Shown here: positions 25,118 through 34,047 of the stretch, one piece after another | Position numbering within the stretch: the stretch's first letter is position 1 | Layout of the letters: the number at the start of each line of letters is the position of its first letter | Source: Pirellulales bacterium | GTDB taxonomy: Bacteria > Planctomycetota > Planctomycetia > Pirellulales > JADZDJ01 | Direction: 5' to 3' | NCBI GenBank assembly: GCA_035656635.1 | Contig: DASRSD010000183.1 | Location: 27,779 to 91,778 of the forward strand | Length of the DNA stretch: 64,000 nucleotides | Notes under the pieces: model-generated | Databases searched by the model: none | The model's input: only the letters and a program-made list of their open reading frames with translations | What the model was told of the DNA's origin: nothing | Made by a program: the position numbers and the translations under genes

Positions 25118-25762
25118 ATGTCTCGTCGTTCGCTTAAGAAAATCGATCCGGCGTTAAATCTTTCAGAGCATTTGCTTACGCCGGAGCAACTGCCGCGACC
25201 GTGGGATGCTGTGCGCCTGTTCGGGCGCAGGGCGCCTTTGGAGGTGGAAGTAGGGAGCGGCAAGGGACTGTTTTTATCTGCGGCGGCAACGCAGTGGGCC
25301 GATCACGATTTTTTGGGAATGGAAATCGCCGCCAGGTACGCGCGGTTTTCGGCGGGGCGACTGGCCCAGCGGGGACTGGCCAATGCGCGGATGATTCACG
25401 GCGATGCCCGGCGCGTGTTCGCGGAATTTCTGCCCGCGGAGTGCGCGGCGGCGGTGCACGTGTATTTTCCCGATCCCTGGTGGAAAAAGCGTCATCAAAA
25501 GCGGCGCGTGATGAGCGCGCCGTTTTTGCGCGAAATTCAGCGTGTGCTGCAACCCGGCGGCAGGCTCCATTTTTGGACCGACGTGGAAGAGTATTTTCAA
25601 GCCACGTTGGAATTGATCGCGGCCGCCACCCAATGGCAAGGGCCCATTTCAGTAGCCGAACGGGCTGCCCAGCACGACTTGGATTTCCACACCCACTTCG
25701 AACGCCGCATGCGCTTGCACGGCGAAGCCGTGCATCGGGCCGAATTCCGCCGAATGCAATAG
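25118..25762 (+). CDS. trmB: tRNA (guanine46-N7)-methyltransferase
   Basis: This 214-residue protein has the class I methyltransferase SAM motif LEVEVGSGKGLFL and the TrmB-specific block VYFPDPWWKKRHQKRR, with GRLHFWTDVEEYF following. TrmB methylates N7 of G46 in the tRNA variable loop. The length is normal. The ATG at 25118 was chosen because the conserved core begins about 40 residues on; the frame is open upstream into the rhomboid gene without family support. It lies 67 bp after the rhomboid gene. Confidence 0.92.
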   Translation: MSRRSLKKIDPALNLSEHLLTPEQLPRPWDAVRLFGRRAPLEVEVGSGKGLFLSAAATQWADHDFLGMEIAARYARFSAGRLAQRGLANARMIHGDARRVFAEFLPAECAAAVHVYFPDPWWKKRHQKRRVMSAPFLREIQRVLQPGGRLHFWTDVEEYFQATLELIAAATQWQGPISVAERAAQHDLDFHTHFERRMRLHGEAVHRAEFRRMQ

Positions 25763-25819
25763 ATTTCAATTCTTGGCAGGGCAAGGTACATTTTATATTA
25801 GGCTTTGCAGTTGTTGAAC

Positions 25820-26122
25820 ATGATGGATAAACGCATGGACGTTCGTTATTTTTCTGATGCAGAGACGGGAGAGCCGCACATTTATGGCCACGGAATTTCA
25901 GAAGCAGAAGTAGAATATGTATTGCGACATCCTGGAGAAGATCGGCCGGGTCGTGATGACTCTCGGCATGCACTGGGTCAAACCGCAGCCGGTCGATATT
26001 TGCATGTGATTTATGTGCCTGACCCGGATGCCGACAGCGTGTTTGTGGTGACCGCATACGAACTGCAGGGCAAACCAGTGTATGCATATCGACGGAGATT
26101 CCGTCGGAAGGGAAAACAATGA
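25820..26122 (+). CDS. DUF4258-like small protein, possible toxin
   Basis: This 100-residue protein reads MMDKRMDVRYFSDAETGEP at its start, then HIYGHGISEAEVEYVLRHP, ALGQTAAGRYLHVIYVPDPD and VFVVTAYELQGK. The layout (ISEAEVEYVL..P....R......G...R.L.V.Y......VFVVTAY) matches the small DUF4258/BrnT-like RNase-fold toxins. Its stop overlaps the start of the next small gene by 4 nt (ATGA), a typical toxin-antitoxin arrangement with the toxin first. ATGs at 25820, 25823 and 25835 are all possible; no strong ribosome site distinguishes them. Toxicity is inference. Confidence 0.65.
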   Translation: MMDKRMDVRYFSDAETGEPHIYGHGISEAEVEYVLRHPGEDRPGRDDSRHALGQTAAGRYLHVIYVPDPDADSVFVVTAYELQGKPVYAYRRRFRRKGKQ

Positions 26123-26322
26123 GCGAACAACGATTTCCACGGGGTTGGGACGAAGATAGGGTCAAGCGCTTGATAGCTCATTACGAATCGCTGACCGAAG
26201 AGGAACAGGTTGCAGACGACGAAGCCGCTATCGGTGAGCAAACAGGTCAGACTGTAATTAGCGTGCCCGAAAGTTTGCTGCCGGCAATTCGACAGCTACT
26301 GGCGGGCATAAAGAGCGATTAA
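26119..26322 (+). CDS. small acidic protein, possible antitoxin
   Basis: This 67-residue acidic protein begins MSEQRFPRGWDEDRVKRLI, contains HYESLTEEEQVADDEAAIGE, and ends with ISVPESLLPAIRQLLAGIK. The first half resembles the regulators often found next to BrnT/DUF4258 genes, and the VPESLLPAIRQLL end could be a ribbon-helix-helix-like or protein-binding segment. The start codon overlaps the preceding stop (ATGA), so the two genes are translationally coupled. Antitoxin function rests on size, charge and context only. Confidence 0.6.
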   Translation: MSEQRFPRGWDEDRVKRLIAHYESLTEEEQVADDEAAIGEQTGQTVISVPESLLPAIRQLLAGIKSD

Positions 26323-26523
26323 ATCTTATGATGCAGTGCGAGAAGCGACAGATGCTAGCATGAAGTGCCCTATGCCAAATTTGGCGGTTTTGAGATACTC
26401 TGCGACTGTTTTTAGTTGGATTCTTTGCTTGGCGTGAAAGTGTCCCGCGATTAGTTTTTCTCTGCGCCTCCGCGTCTCTGTGGTTGGAGATGCCGTGGCG
26501 CTTTGGGTCGCAAGGAAGCGACG

Positions 26524-27366
26524 ATGGTTCGATATTCTGTCATCATTCCGCAGCATGATCGAGCGGACGAAGTGCGCCGGCAGTTGCCGGCGCTGGCGGC
26601 GGTGCTCGATCAGTTGGGCCAGACCTACGAAATGATTGTGGTGGACGATGGTTCTGCCGGCCCCATGCTGCGCTTACTGGAAAAATTGCTGACGGAATAT
26701 CGTTCGCTGCGGCTGCTATGCGTGGAACCGTTTTGCGGACTGAGTGTGGCCCTGGACGCCGGCATTCGCGCGGCCCGGGGTGAGGTGTTGATTGCCTTGG
26801 AACCAGGCTTGGGATACCCGCCCGATCAAATTCCGGTCCTGTTGAGTTGGCTGCGGCGCGGAGATTTTGTGGCGGGCCGGCGTCGGAAATTTGGCGCGGC
26901 CAAACTGTGGCATCGCATCAGCCGTATTCCGCGGTGGGCGCTATTGGGCTTGGATGGGCACGATCCCGACTGCCTGTTTTGGGCCGCGCGGCGGGAAGTG
27001 TTTGGCGAGTTGGTGCTGACCGCCGGCACAGCGAGATATTTGCCGGCGCTCGTGCGGCAACGAGGCTTTCGCATTTGCGAAATGTACGTCGAACAGCAGC
27101 AGCGTGCGCTTCCGCTCCAAGAGACGCAGGCCCATCTGGGCGATTTATTGGCGGTGTGGTGGCATTGCCGCCGATGGCGAAACGCGACCGTCCGCGAATT
27201 GACGGTCGGCGGTGCTGCCGCCCGGCCAGAGTTGCGCGTTGTGAGCACGGGCGACGAAATGCAGCCTGGCTCGGTCGGGACAGACCGGCCCGCGTTGGGC
27301 ATGAATTCGGCCAGCGAGGTTATGGCCCGCTCCGTTCACTCCTCGCCGGCGGTGAAAAGCGCATGA
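26524..27366 (+). CDS. family 2 glycosyltransferase-fold protein lacking the DxD motif
   Basis: This 280-residue protein has the GT2 Rossmann-like start (YSVIIPQHDRADEVRRQLPAL, MIVVDDGSAG) and the polyprenyl-phosphate sugar transferase layout (GLSVALDAGIRAARGEV). Where active relatives have DADLQ, it has LEPGLG (Glu93), and DTGC is replaced by DPDC. Catalytic activity is therefore doubtful, or uses a different metal site. There are no C-terminal membrane helices. Its stop overlaps the lpxB start (ATGA), so it is coupled to lipid A disaccharide synthesis and may act on the same pathway. ATG 26524 has GGAAG upstream. Confidence 0.78.
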   Translation: MVRYSVIIPQHDRADEVRRQLPALAAVLDQLGQTYEMIVVDDGSAGPMLRLLEKLLTEYRSLRLLCVEPFCGLSVALDAGIRAARGEVLIALEPGLGYPPDQIPVLLSWLRRGDFVAGRRRKFGAAKLWHRISRIPRWALLGLDGHDPDCLFWAARREVFGELVLTAGTARYLPALVRQRGFRICEMYVEQQQRALPLQETQAHLGDLLAVWWHCRRWRNATVRELTVGGAAARPELRVVSTGDEMQPGSVGTDRPALGMNSASEVMARSVHSSPAVKSA

Positions 27367-28682
27367 AAATTTTCTTTTCGGCCGGGGAACCCAGCGGCGA
27401 CGTGCACGGAGCGAACGTCATTCGCAAGCTGCGCCAATTGCGTCCGGATATTCAGTGTGTCGGCTATGGCGGCCCGGAAATGGCCGCCGCCGGTTGCCAG
27501 TTGCACGTTGATTTAACCGCTTTGGCCGTGATGTGGTTTTTGCGCGTGCTGTTGAACTTGCACAAATTTTTGCATTTGGCCAGCCGGGCCGATCGCTACT
27601 TTCGCCACCAGCGTCCCGATGCCGTGGTACTGATCGATTACCCCGGCTTCAATTGGTGGATTGCCTGGCGGGCCAAGGCGCACGGGATTCCGGTGTTGTA
27701 TTATTGCCCGCCGCAAATTTGGTCGTGGGGGAGCTGGCGGATTAAAAAAATACGGCGGTATGTTGATCACGTGCTGTGTACATTGCCGTTTGAAGAAAAG
27801 TGGTTTCGCGAGCAAGGTTGCCGAGCGACCTTTGTGGGGCATCCGTTTTTTGACGAGGTACGGCGGCAGCAACTCGACGAACAATTTCTGGAAACCATGC
27901 GGCAGAAGTCGGGCCGGTTGATTACCATTTTGCCTGGCTCGCGCACGCAGGAAGTGCAGCACAACTTGAAATGGTTTTTGAAAGCGGCGGCGCTGGTGCA
28001 GGTGCGGTTTCCCAAGGTGCGCTTTGCGGTGGCCGCATTTAAGCCGCAGCAGGCACAAATTGCCCAGCAGTTGATCGCCCAAACCAAATTGCCAGTCGAA
28101 GTATACGTGCGCAAAACTCCAGAGCTGATGCAGTTGGCAGAATGCTGCATGGCGTGCAGCGGCTCGGTTTCGCTGGAACTTTTGTATCACAAAAAGCCCA
28201 CGGTCATTTTGTATTGGATTAGTCCGTTGGCGTATCGAGTGCAACAGTGTTTTCGGCGCGTGAAATACATTACGCTGGTGAATTTGTTGACGGCCAAGGA
28301 ATTGTTTCCGGCCGATACCACGCCGTACAGCCCCAGCGATCCGGATGCCCACCGCGTGCTGTTTCCCGAGTATTTGACCAGCGAAGACAAATCGCTGCAA
28401 ATTGCGTCGCATTTAATTCAATGGCTGGCCAGCGATGACCAACGCGACGGCCTGATTGCTCAATTGGCGGAGCTGAAAGCGAAGGTTGGTCATGGCGGCG
28501 CTTCGCAAACGGCCGCCGAAATGATTCTCGCGGAAGCGGATCGACATGCGCGCCTTGTGCCCCCCAAGCCGCACTTTGTTCCCGGCATGATCGTGGCCAG
28601 CAGCGATGGCGGCGAGAAAGCACTGCTAGCCGCCAAACAGTCAAACGGCGACAGCCCGCAGCGGTTGGATAAAGCGGCCTGA
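27363..28682 (+). CDS. lpxB: lipid-A-disaccharide synthase
   Basis: This 439-residue GT19 protein starts MKIFFSAGEPSGDVHGANVI, the LpxB N-terminal signature, followed by VGYGGPEMAAAG, LIDYPGFNWWIA, YYCPPQIWSWG, FVGHPFFDE, ILPGSRTQEV and CSGSVSLELL. LpxB joins UDP-diacylglucosamine and lipid X at the cytoplasmic membrane, so the organism can probably make a lipid-A-like core. It is about 50 residues longer than E. coli LpxB because of a C-terminal extension. The start ATG overlaps the stop of the GT2-fold gene, fixing the start despite a long upstream open frame. Confidence 0.93.
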   Translation: MKIFFSAGEPSGDVHGANVIRKLRQLRPDIQCVGYGGPEMAAAGCQLHVDLTALAVMWFLRVLLNLHKFLHLASRADRYFRHQRPDAVVLIDYPGFNWWIAWRAKAHGIPVLYYCPPQIWSWGSWRIKKIRRYVDHVLCTLPFEEKWFREQGCRATFVGHPFFDEVRRQQLDEQFLETMRQKSGRLITILPGSRTQEVQHNLKWFLKAAALVQVRFPKVRFAVAAFKPQQAQIAQQLIAQTKLPVEVYVRKTPELMQLAECCMACSGSVSLELLYHKKPTVILYWISPLAYRVQQCFRRVKYITLVNLLTAKELFPADTTPYSPSDPDAHRVLFPEYLTSEDKSLQIASHLIQWLASDDQRDGLIAQLAELKAKVGHGGASQTAAEMILAEADRHARLVPPKPHFVPGMIVASSDGGEKALLAAKQSNGDSPQRLDKAA

Positions 28683-28804
28683 ACACTTGCAAAAGCCGAA
28701 TGTCTTTCGGCAGGCGGGCCCGGCCAGTATCTTGTAAGCGTGCCGCTTTGTAAGCAAGGAGTTACCTTGCAAGCAGAGGCCCTTCAAATTTCAATTGCCA
28801 ATTC

Positions 28805-29590
28805 ATGTCATATCACTCCCTGGCAAGCGATCTTCCGGACGCCAACTTGCCGCCGTGCCATGTGGGCGTGGTGTTTGCCCTGGCTTTGGAGGCGGGCGCG
28901 CTGGAAGACAAGCTGGCGGGAAAAATTGCCGTGCGGGGCAGCCATTTCACCGCTTGGCAAGGAGGCCTGAAAGGCCGCGGCGTGGTGATTGTGCATTCCG
29001 GCGTGGGGCAAAAGAATGCCGCTATGGCGGCGGCGGCGCTCATTGTTGGTCACAAGCCGCGCTGGCTGATTTCCGCAGGCTTGGCTGGCGGATTGCATCC
29101 GAGCGTGAAGCGCGGCGACATCATTATGCCCGATTGCATTTTGGGCGAAGATGGCCGGCGGTTGGCAATTGATTTTGATATTTCGCCGCAGCAGAAAGCC
29201 GCCACGCCCGGATTGCACGTGGGGCCGCTAATGACGATTGACCGGGTGGTGTTCAAAGCGGCGGAAAAACTTGCGCTGGGCCAGCAGCAGGGGGCACTGG
29301 CTGTCGATATGGAAACACTGGCCTTGGCCGAAGAATGCCGCCGCGAGAAGCAACGCTTTTTGGCAGTGCGCGTAATCAGCGACCCGGTGGATGAGGAATT
29401 GCCGGCCGACATCGAGCGATTGGTTACCCGCAAAACGTGGGCTCGACGAATTGGGGCCACGGCGGGCTCGATCATTCGCCGGCCATCGACGGTGAAAGAT
29501 TTGTGGCGCTTCCGTGAAACGGCGCTGGCTTGCTCATTGAAACTTGCCAATTTCTTGGAAGGCGTGATCGAGCAGCTGGGCAGCACATGA
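28805..29590 (+). CDS. PNP/UDP-family nucleosidase-like protein
   Basis: This 261-residue protein has the purine-nucleoside phosphorylase/MTA-SAH nucleosidase core: VGVVFALALEAGALEDKL, VVIVHSGVGQKNAA, LISAGLAGGLHPSVKRGDI, and the ribose/base site DMETLALAEEC followed by FLAVRVISDPVDEE with a catalytic-type Asp. It could be an MTA/SAH nucleosidase, a futalosine-type hydrolase, or the adenosylhopane nucleosidase HpnG; the last is attractive because hpnE ends 12 bp downstream on the opposite strand. The choice is not settled by sequence. The C-terminal 50 residues are not typical of the family. Confidence 0.8.
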   Translation: MSYHSLASDLPDANLPPCHVGVVFALALEAGALEDKLAGKIAVRGSHFTAWQGGLKGRGVVIVHSGVGQKNAAMAAAALIVGHKPRWLISAGLAGGLHPSVKRGDIIMPDCILGEDGRRLAIDFDISPQQKAATPGLHVGPLMTIDRVVFKAAEKLALGQQQGALAVDMETLALAEECRREKQRFLAVRVISDPVDEELPADIERLVTRKTWARRIGATAGSIIRRPSTVKDLWRFRETALACSLKLANFLEGVIEQLGST

Positions 29591-29602
29591 GCAGATTGCG
29601 AA

Positions 29603-31066
29603 TTAGCTTCCAACCAGCCAGCGCGCCAGCCACGGCCGGGGTAAATCGGGGGCGAGAATTTTTTCGTGTTGTCCCAAGCGGGCCAGAACGCTTTCGGCGG
29701 CCAGGTACCCGCTGCGGACGGCCCCTTCCATTGTGGCGGGCCAGTCGGTGGCGGTCCAATCGCCGGCTAAAAATAAATTCGGCACCGGCGTTTGTTGGGG
29801 AGGTCTTAATTGATCGCTGCCAACCAGCGGCGCAAACACGGCATGCTGCTGTGTGATCAACCGCGCTTGCAATCGCTTTGCTTTCGCGGCGGCCGGCCAA
29901 ATGCTTACCAAATCCTGTTGCACTTGGGCAATGATTGCCTCGCGCGATTGTGCCGCCAACTCCCGCGAGGCACTGATGACAATTTGGTAATAATGACCCG
30001 GCGGGGTGGCTGAGCTAGCTGCAGCGGCCTGCACGCCGTGATTAAAAATCCATTGACTAAGGCGTCCGGGCAATACGGCATGGGGTAAATGGGTGATCGC
30101 TCGATCGAACCATAAATGAACCGCGGTAATGGGGGCCGATTCGAGCTGGGCCAGTTGTTGTAGTTGTGGAAGCGCCGCGCGCAATGGATCGCTGAGCAAT
30201 TCGTCGACGCGCCGCCAGGGCGCCGCCAACACGACAATTTCTGTGGGCAAACGCTGTCCGTCGGCGAGGATTACTTCCGAGACGCCTTGGGCGTTACCGA
30301 TCAGCTGTTTTGCCGGGCACTCTGTCCGCAACTCAATTTGGTGTTGCCGCAGCCATTGCTCCAGTCGCTGGCCGTAGAATTCGCCCAGCGGAATCGAAGG
30401 CACTTGCAATTCACACGCGCCGCGCGCGGCCAGGAAGGTATCAACGAATACTTTACGCACGGGCGGAACGGCGGCGCGGTCGACGGTTTCGCTCAGGGCA
30501 CTCACAATGACCGGCGTCCAAAATAGCTCGATGGCGCGCTCGGTTTGACCGGCGGTCCGCAGCCATTGGCCCATGGTGAGTTTGGCCGGATCAGCGTGTG
30601 CCGGGGTGCGCGCCAACGTCCTAAGTGCGGAAACAATGTCGAGCCGTTCGCGCAGGCTGAGATATTTCAATTGCAACAGCGACGGCAACAAGTGCAACGG
30701 CGCCGGCAGCCAGCGGCTAGGTGAAACATCGCAGCGGCGGCCGTCCGGGCCAAAAAAATAAAGCGTCTGGTCGCGGCGGAGCCATTCGGCCAGGCCTGTC
30801 CGTCGACAGAAATCAGCCAGGTTGGTGCAGCAGCCCAAGCTGACATGCTGGCAGTGATCGACCCAGGCGTCGCTGGCCGGATCGCGAAAGGAACCCGCTC
30901 GCCCACCCAGTTGCCGCCGCGCTTCCAGCAAGGTGATGTGGAAGTTGCGGTCCGCCAATGCCACGGCGGCGGCCAAGCCTGCCAATCCGCCGCCAATAAT
31001 GACGATGCGGGGGGCGGTTATGCTTCCTGCGGGCAAGTGTTCCGGCTGTGCCTGCGTGCCGCTCAT
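29603..31066 (-). CDS. hpnE: squalene-associated FAD-dependent desaturase
   Basis: This 487-residue flavoprotein has the FAD dinucleotide motif IVIIGGGLAGLAAAVALADR, then LLEARRQLGGRAGSF, and a C-terminal FLAGDWTATDWPATMEGAVRSG block, all typical of phytoene-desaturase-like HpnE. It reduces hydroxysqualene to squalene in the three-enzyme bacterial route. The start ATG (31066) overlaps the hpnD stop by 4 nt. The upstream hpnD and hpnC genes complete the pathway. It converges with the nucleosidase gene, with only 12 bp between stops. Confidence 0.92.
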   Translation of the reverse strand: MSGTQAQPEHLPAGSITAPRIVIIGGGLAGLAAAVALADRNFHITLLEARRQLGGRAGSFRDPASDAWVDHCQHVSLGCCTNLADFCRRTGLAEWLRRDQTLYFFGPDGRRCDVSPSRWLPAPLHLLPSLLQLKYLSLRERLDIVSALRTLARTPAHADPAKLTMGQWLRTAGQTERAIELFWTPVIVSALSETVDRAAVPPVRKVFVDTFLAARGACELQVPSIPLGEFYGQRLEQWLRQHQIELRTECPAKQLIGNAQGVSEVILADGQRLPTEIVVLAAPWRRVDELLSDPLRAALPQLQQLAQLESAPITAVHLWFDRAITHLPHAVLPGRLSQWIFNHGVQAAAASSATPPGHYYQIVISASRELAAQSREAIIAQVQQDLVSIWPAAAKAKRLQARLITQQHAVFAPLVGSDQLRPPQQTPVPNLFLAGDWTATDWPATMEGAVRSGYLAAESVLARLGQHEKILAPDLPRPWLARWLVGS

Positions 31067-31956
31067 GACGATAGGGCTTCCCATTTCGAAGCGGCGAGCG
31101 GCAGCCGAGGTCGCGCCAACAGTGCGCCGGCTGCGATGCGCGCTTTCTCCCAGGGGCTCAATCGAATACGGCGGCGAAACACGGCGTCCGGAGCACGTTT
31201 GATTTTCATCAACACCGCATGGTAGGTGACCGTCATGGCGCGAAATACACGCCGACCGTCTCGTTGCAACCAAGGCTCCAGCTCGGCGGCGGAGGTATAG
31301 AACTGTTCGGCCCGGCTGATTTCAAACTGCATGAGTTCGAGAAAGCGTGCATCGGCTTCGCCGCGCTGCAATTGCTCCGCGGTGCAACCGAAGCGGCGCA
31401 AATCTTCTTGCGGCAAATAAGTGCGGCCGCGCTGGGCGTCTTCCTTGAGGTCGCGCAGAATATTGGTGAGTTGGAACGCCACGCCGCAGCGGCGCGCCGG
31501 CTCCAAGGCTTCCGAGCCGCGAAAGCCCCAAATGTGAATGCAGGCCAAGCCGACGACCGACGCCACACAGTAGCAATATCGTTCCAGCTCGGCGAAAGTT
31601 TCGTAGCGGCTGTCGGCCAAATCCATTTCTACCCCGTCGATGGCCGCGGTCAGGTATTCTTTAGGGATGCGATAAATGGCGGCGGTGTCGAGCAATGCCG
31701 GCACCATGGGATGGAGGGAATGATCGCGCCCCGGTTGCTCAAGCTGAGCGCGCAATTCGGAAAGTGCAGCCTGGCGAGCGGCAACATCGCGGCGGTCGTC
31801 ATCGGCCAGGTCATCGATGTGGCGCAAATACGCATACAGCACGCACATGGCCCGGCGCTTTTCGCGCGGCAACAGCAAAAACGAAAAGTAAAAGTTCGAG
31901 GCCGATCGTCGGGCCAGTCGCTGGCAGAGGGCATAGCTGGCGGAAAGGGAGTTCAC
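31063..31956 (-). CDS. hpnD: presqualene diphosphate synthase
   Basis: This 297-residue trans-isoprenyl diphosphate synthase-like protein has the two Asp-rich regions YLRHIDDLADD and FQLTNILRDLKEDAQRGRTYLP, plus DGVEMDLADSRYETF. It condenses two farnesyl diphosphates to presqualene diphosphate. The GTG start at 31956 overlaps the hpnC stop (GTGA) and is preceded by GGAGG 7 nt upstream, which decides it over an ATG at 32037 inside hpnC. The product would be passed to HpnC and HpnE from the same operon. Confidence 0.92.
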   Translation of the reverse strand: MNSLSASYALCQRLARRSASNFYFSFLLLPREKRRAMCVLYAYLRHIDDLADDDRRDVAARQAALSELRAQLEQPGRDHSLHPMVPALLDTAAIYRIPKEYLTAAIDGVEMDLADSRYETFAELERYCYCVASVVGLACIHIWGFRGSEALEPARRCGVAFQLTNILRDLKEDAQRGRTYLPQEDLRRFGCTAEQLQRGEADARFLELMQFEISRAEQFYTSAAELEPWLQRDGRRVFRAMTVTYHAVLMKIKRAPDAVFRRRIRLSPWEKARIAAGALLARPRLPLAASKWEALSS

Positions 31957-32900
31957 GGCCGCGCCTCCAGCGAGGAGGGAAATGTAGCTCGCCGCTGCTG
32001 CCGCCAGGCATGAAAAAGCAGCGCGAGTTTCCTCCATTTGCCTACGACCGGCCGCCGTTGCCAGACGTCGTAATCGAGCTTGCGGATTGCTTGCAAAATA
32101 GCGCGGCCGCCGTCGATGAACAATTGGATGTCAATTCGTAGCCCGGGCGGCGTCAAACTTACCAGTGGCTCCCCCGCGTCGAAAAATCCTTCGGCCCGAG
32201 CCACTTCGCCGCGGAGCAATTCGCGAAACGGCGGATTGAATTCGCCGCGGGCAAACATTTCCGGCGTGTAACCGGCCTGGCGGCAACTTTCTTGCGGCAA
32301 ATAAATGCGGCCGATGGAATAATCGCGAGCCACATCTTGCCAAAAATTGGCCAATTGCAAGCCGGTGCAAATACTATCGGCCAGCAGGCCGCGCTGCTCG
32401 TCGTGGCAGCGGCCTAAATACAGCACCAGCCGGCCAACCGGATTGGCGGAGTTGCGGCAATAACCGAGCAAATCGTCAAACGTTTCGTATCGGGCGCAGG
32501 TTTGATCTTGGCGAAAGGCCACGAGCAAATTGCTGAACGGTTCGCTGGGAATTTGAAACTGGCGGATGGTGTCGACCAGCGCCACAAACACCGGATGGCT
32601 GGCCACGCCGCGGTAGCAATCGTCAAGCTGCGACTGCCACCACTCCAGCAGTTCCAAGCTGTACGCGCGGTTGCCGGCTTCGTCGGCTAAATCGTCCGAC
32701 CAGCGGCAGTAAGCATAAATATTGCAGAAGTGCTGCCGCAACACCGCCGGCAACAGCCAACTGGCCACGGTGAAGTTTTCGTAATGCTTGCGAGCCAAGC
32801 GGCGGCAGTAGGCTTGCGCTTCCGCAAGCGCAGGAATGCGGCGCGCAGCGGACGTGGGACCGTACAGCGCAAGTTCGTTGGGCAGCGAAGTTTGAGGCAT
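31953..32900 (-). CDS. hpnC: hydroxysqualene synthase HpnC
   Basis: This 315-residue member of the squalene/phytoene synthase family has YAYCRWSDDLADEAG and LANFWQDVARDYSIGRIYLP Asp-rich motifs and PVGRLVLYLGR. In the HpnCDE route it converts presqualene diphosphate to hydroxysqualene. The N-terminal LAEAQAYCRRLARKHYENF is typical of HpnC. It is the first gene of the leftward hpnC-hpnD-hpnE operon and diverges from ispH across 114 bp, so squalene synthesis and isoprenoid supply share a promoter region. Confidence 0.92.
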   Translation of the reverse strand: MPQTSLPNELALYGPTSAARRIPALAEAQAYCRRLARKHYENFTVASWLLPAVLRQHFCNIYAYCRWSDDLADEAGNRAYSLELLEWWQSQLDDCYRGVASHPVFVALVDTIRQFQIPSEPFSNLLVAFRQDQTCARYETFDDLLGYCRNSANPVGRLVLYLGRCHDEQRGLLADSICTGLQLANFWQDVARDYSIGRIYLPQESCRQAGYTPEMFARGEFNPPFRELLRGEVARAEGFFDAGEPLVSLTPPGLRIDIQLFIDGGRAILQAIRKLDYDVWQRRPVVGKWRKLALLFHAWRQQRRATFPSSLEARP

Positions 32901-33014
32901 GAGCTGATGCTAGCGAGTGGCCGAAACTGCCTATCCGCGAATCGGGCAGCACATTATGATAACGCATAGTGGAGTTTCAAGCATCGTGGTTCGAGCCCAA
33001 GGATGTTACGCTGC

Positions 33015-33950
33015 ATGAAAATCATTCTGGCCAGTCCGCGCGGGTTTTGTGCCGGCGTAAACATGGCGATCGACACGTTGGAACAATCGCTGAATCTCTT
33101 CGGTCCGCCGGTGTACGTTTATCACGAGATTGTTCACAACAAGCACGTTGTCGATCGGTTTCGTGCCGAGGGGGCCGTGTTTGTTGACGATTTGCACGCG
33201 GTGCCCGAGGGGGCGAATTTGCTGTTTTCGGCCCACGGGGTATCTCCGGAAGTGCGGCGTGTGGCCCAAGAGCGGCGGCTGAACACGATCGACGCCACTT
33301 GTCCGCTGGTGACCAAAGTGCATTTGGAAGCGGTGCGCTATGCCAAGCTGGGATACCAAATTATTCTGGTGGGGCACGCAGGCCACGATGAAGTAATTGG
33401 CACCATGGGGGAAGCGCCCGATTCGTTTTATTTGGTCGGCAGCGAGGCGGAAGTCGACCAGTTGGAAGTTCCCTCTCGAGCGAAGCTGGCGTATCTGACG
33501 CAGACGACGCTTTCGGTCGACGATGCCAACCGCATTATCAAGCGATTGAAGGAAAAATTTCCCAGCATCATTGGCCCGCCGAAGGAAGATATTTGCTACG
33601 CCACGCAAAATCGGCAGGAAGCGGTGCGGCAAATCTCCTCGGAGGCGACCTTAGTGCTGGTCGTGGGGAGCCAAAATAGTTCCAACAGTCTGCGGTTGGC
33701 GGAGCTGGCTTCCGAGACCGGCGCGCCTGCGTATTTGATTGACGGGCCGCCGGATATCGACCTGGCCTGGTTCCAGCCGACCGACGTTGTGTTGTTGACC
33801 GCCGGCGCCAGCGCCCCGGAAAGTGTGGTGCAACAATGCATCGAGCTGCTGAAGCGGCACTTCGGCGCGACGGTCGAGCAGCGCACTTTGCGCGAAGAGC
33901 AAGTGTTTTTTGCGCTCCCCAAGGAATTGCGAGTGCTGACCAGCCAGTGA
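33015..33950 (+). CDS. ispH: 4-hydroxy-3-methylbut-2-enyl diphosphate reductase
   Basis: This 311-residue Fe-S enzyme has the IspH signature MKIILASPRGFCAGVNMAID (first cluster Cys), VYVYHEIVHNKHVV, FSAHGVSP, DATCPLVTKVH (second Cys), GHAGHDEVIGT, DICYATQNRQEAV (third Cys) and ASAPESVV. It makes IPP and DMAPP in the last step of the MEP pathway, feeding the adjacent squalene genes. ATG 33015 is the usual family start; an in-frame ATG at 33003 would add four residues. Confidence 0.95.
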   Translation: MKIILASPRGFCAGVNMAIDTLEQSLNLFGPPVYVYHEIVHNKHVVDRFRAEGAVFVDDLHAVPEGANLLFSAHGVSPEVRRVAQERRLNTIDATCPLVTKVHLEAVRYAKLGYQIILVGHAGHDEVIGTMGEAPDSFYLVGSEAEVDQLEVPSRAKLAYLTQTTLSVDDANRIIKRLKEKFPSIIGPPKEDICYATQNRQEAVRQISSEATLVLVVGSQNSSNSLRLAELASETGAPAYLIDGPPDIDLAWFQPTDVVLLTAGASAPESVVQQCIELLKRHFGATVEQRTLREEQVFFALPKELRVLTSQ

Positions 33951-34047
33951 TAAGCAAATTTCCACCGGGAAGCCACGAATGCCAAGGGGCACCCGACCGA
34001 AGTACCTGGTCGGTGCGCTGTTCGGAGTTCCCGCCCGGATCGCACTC

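Noticed and set aside
26847..27362. A 172-codon upstream extension of lpxB
   Set aside because: It runs out of frame through the GT2-fold gene, and LpxB similarity begins exactly at ATG 27363.
32960..33002. A T-loop-like GGTTCGAGCCC upstream of ispH
   Set aside because: The surrounding bases do not form a T stem without a mismatch, and no acceptor, D or anticodon arms precede it, so it is not a tRNA.
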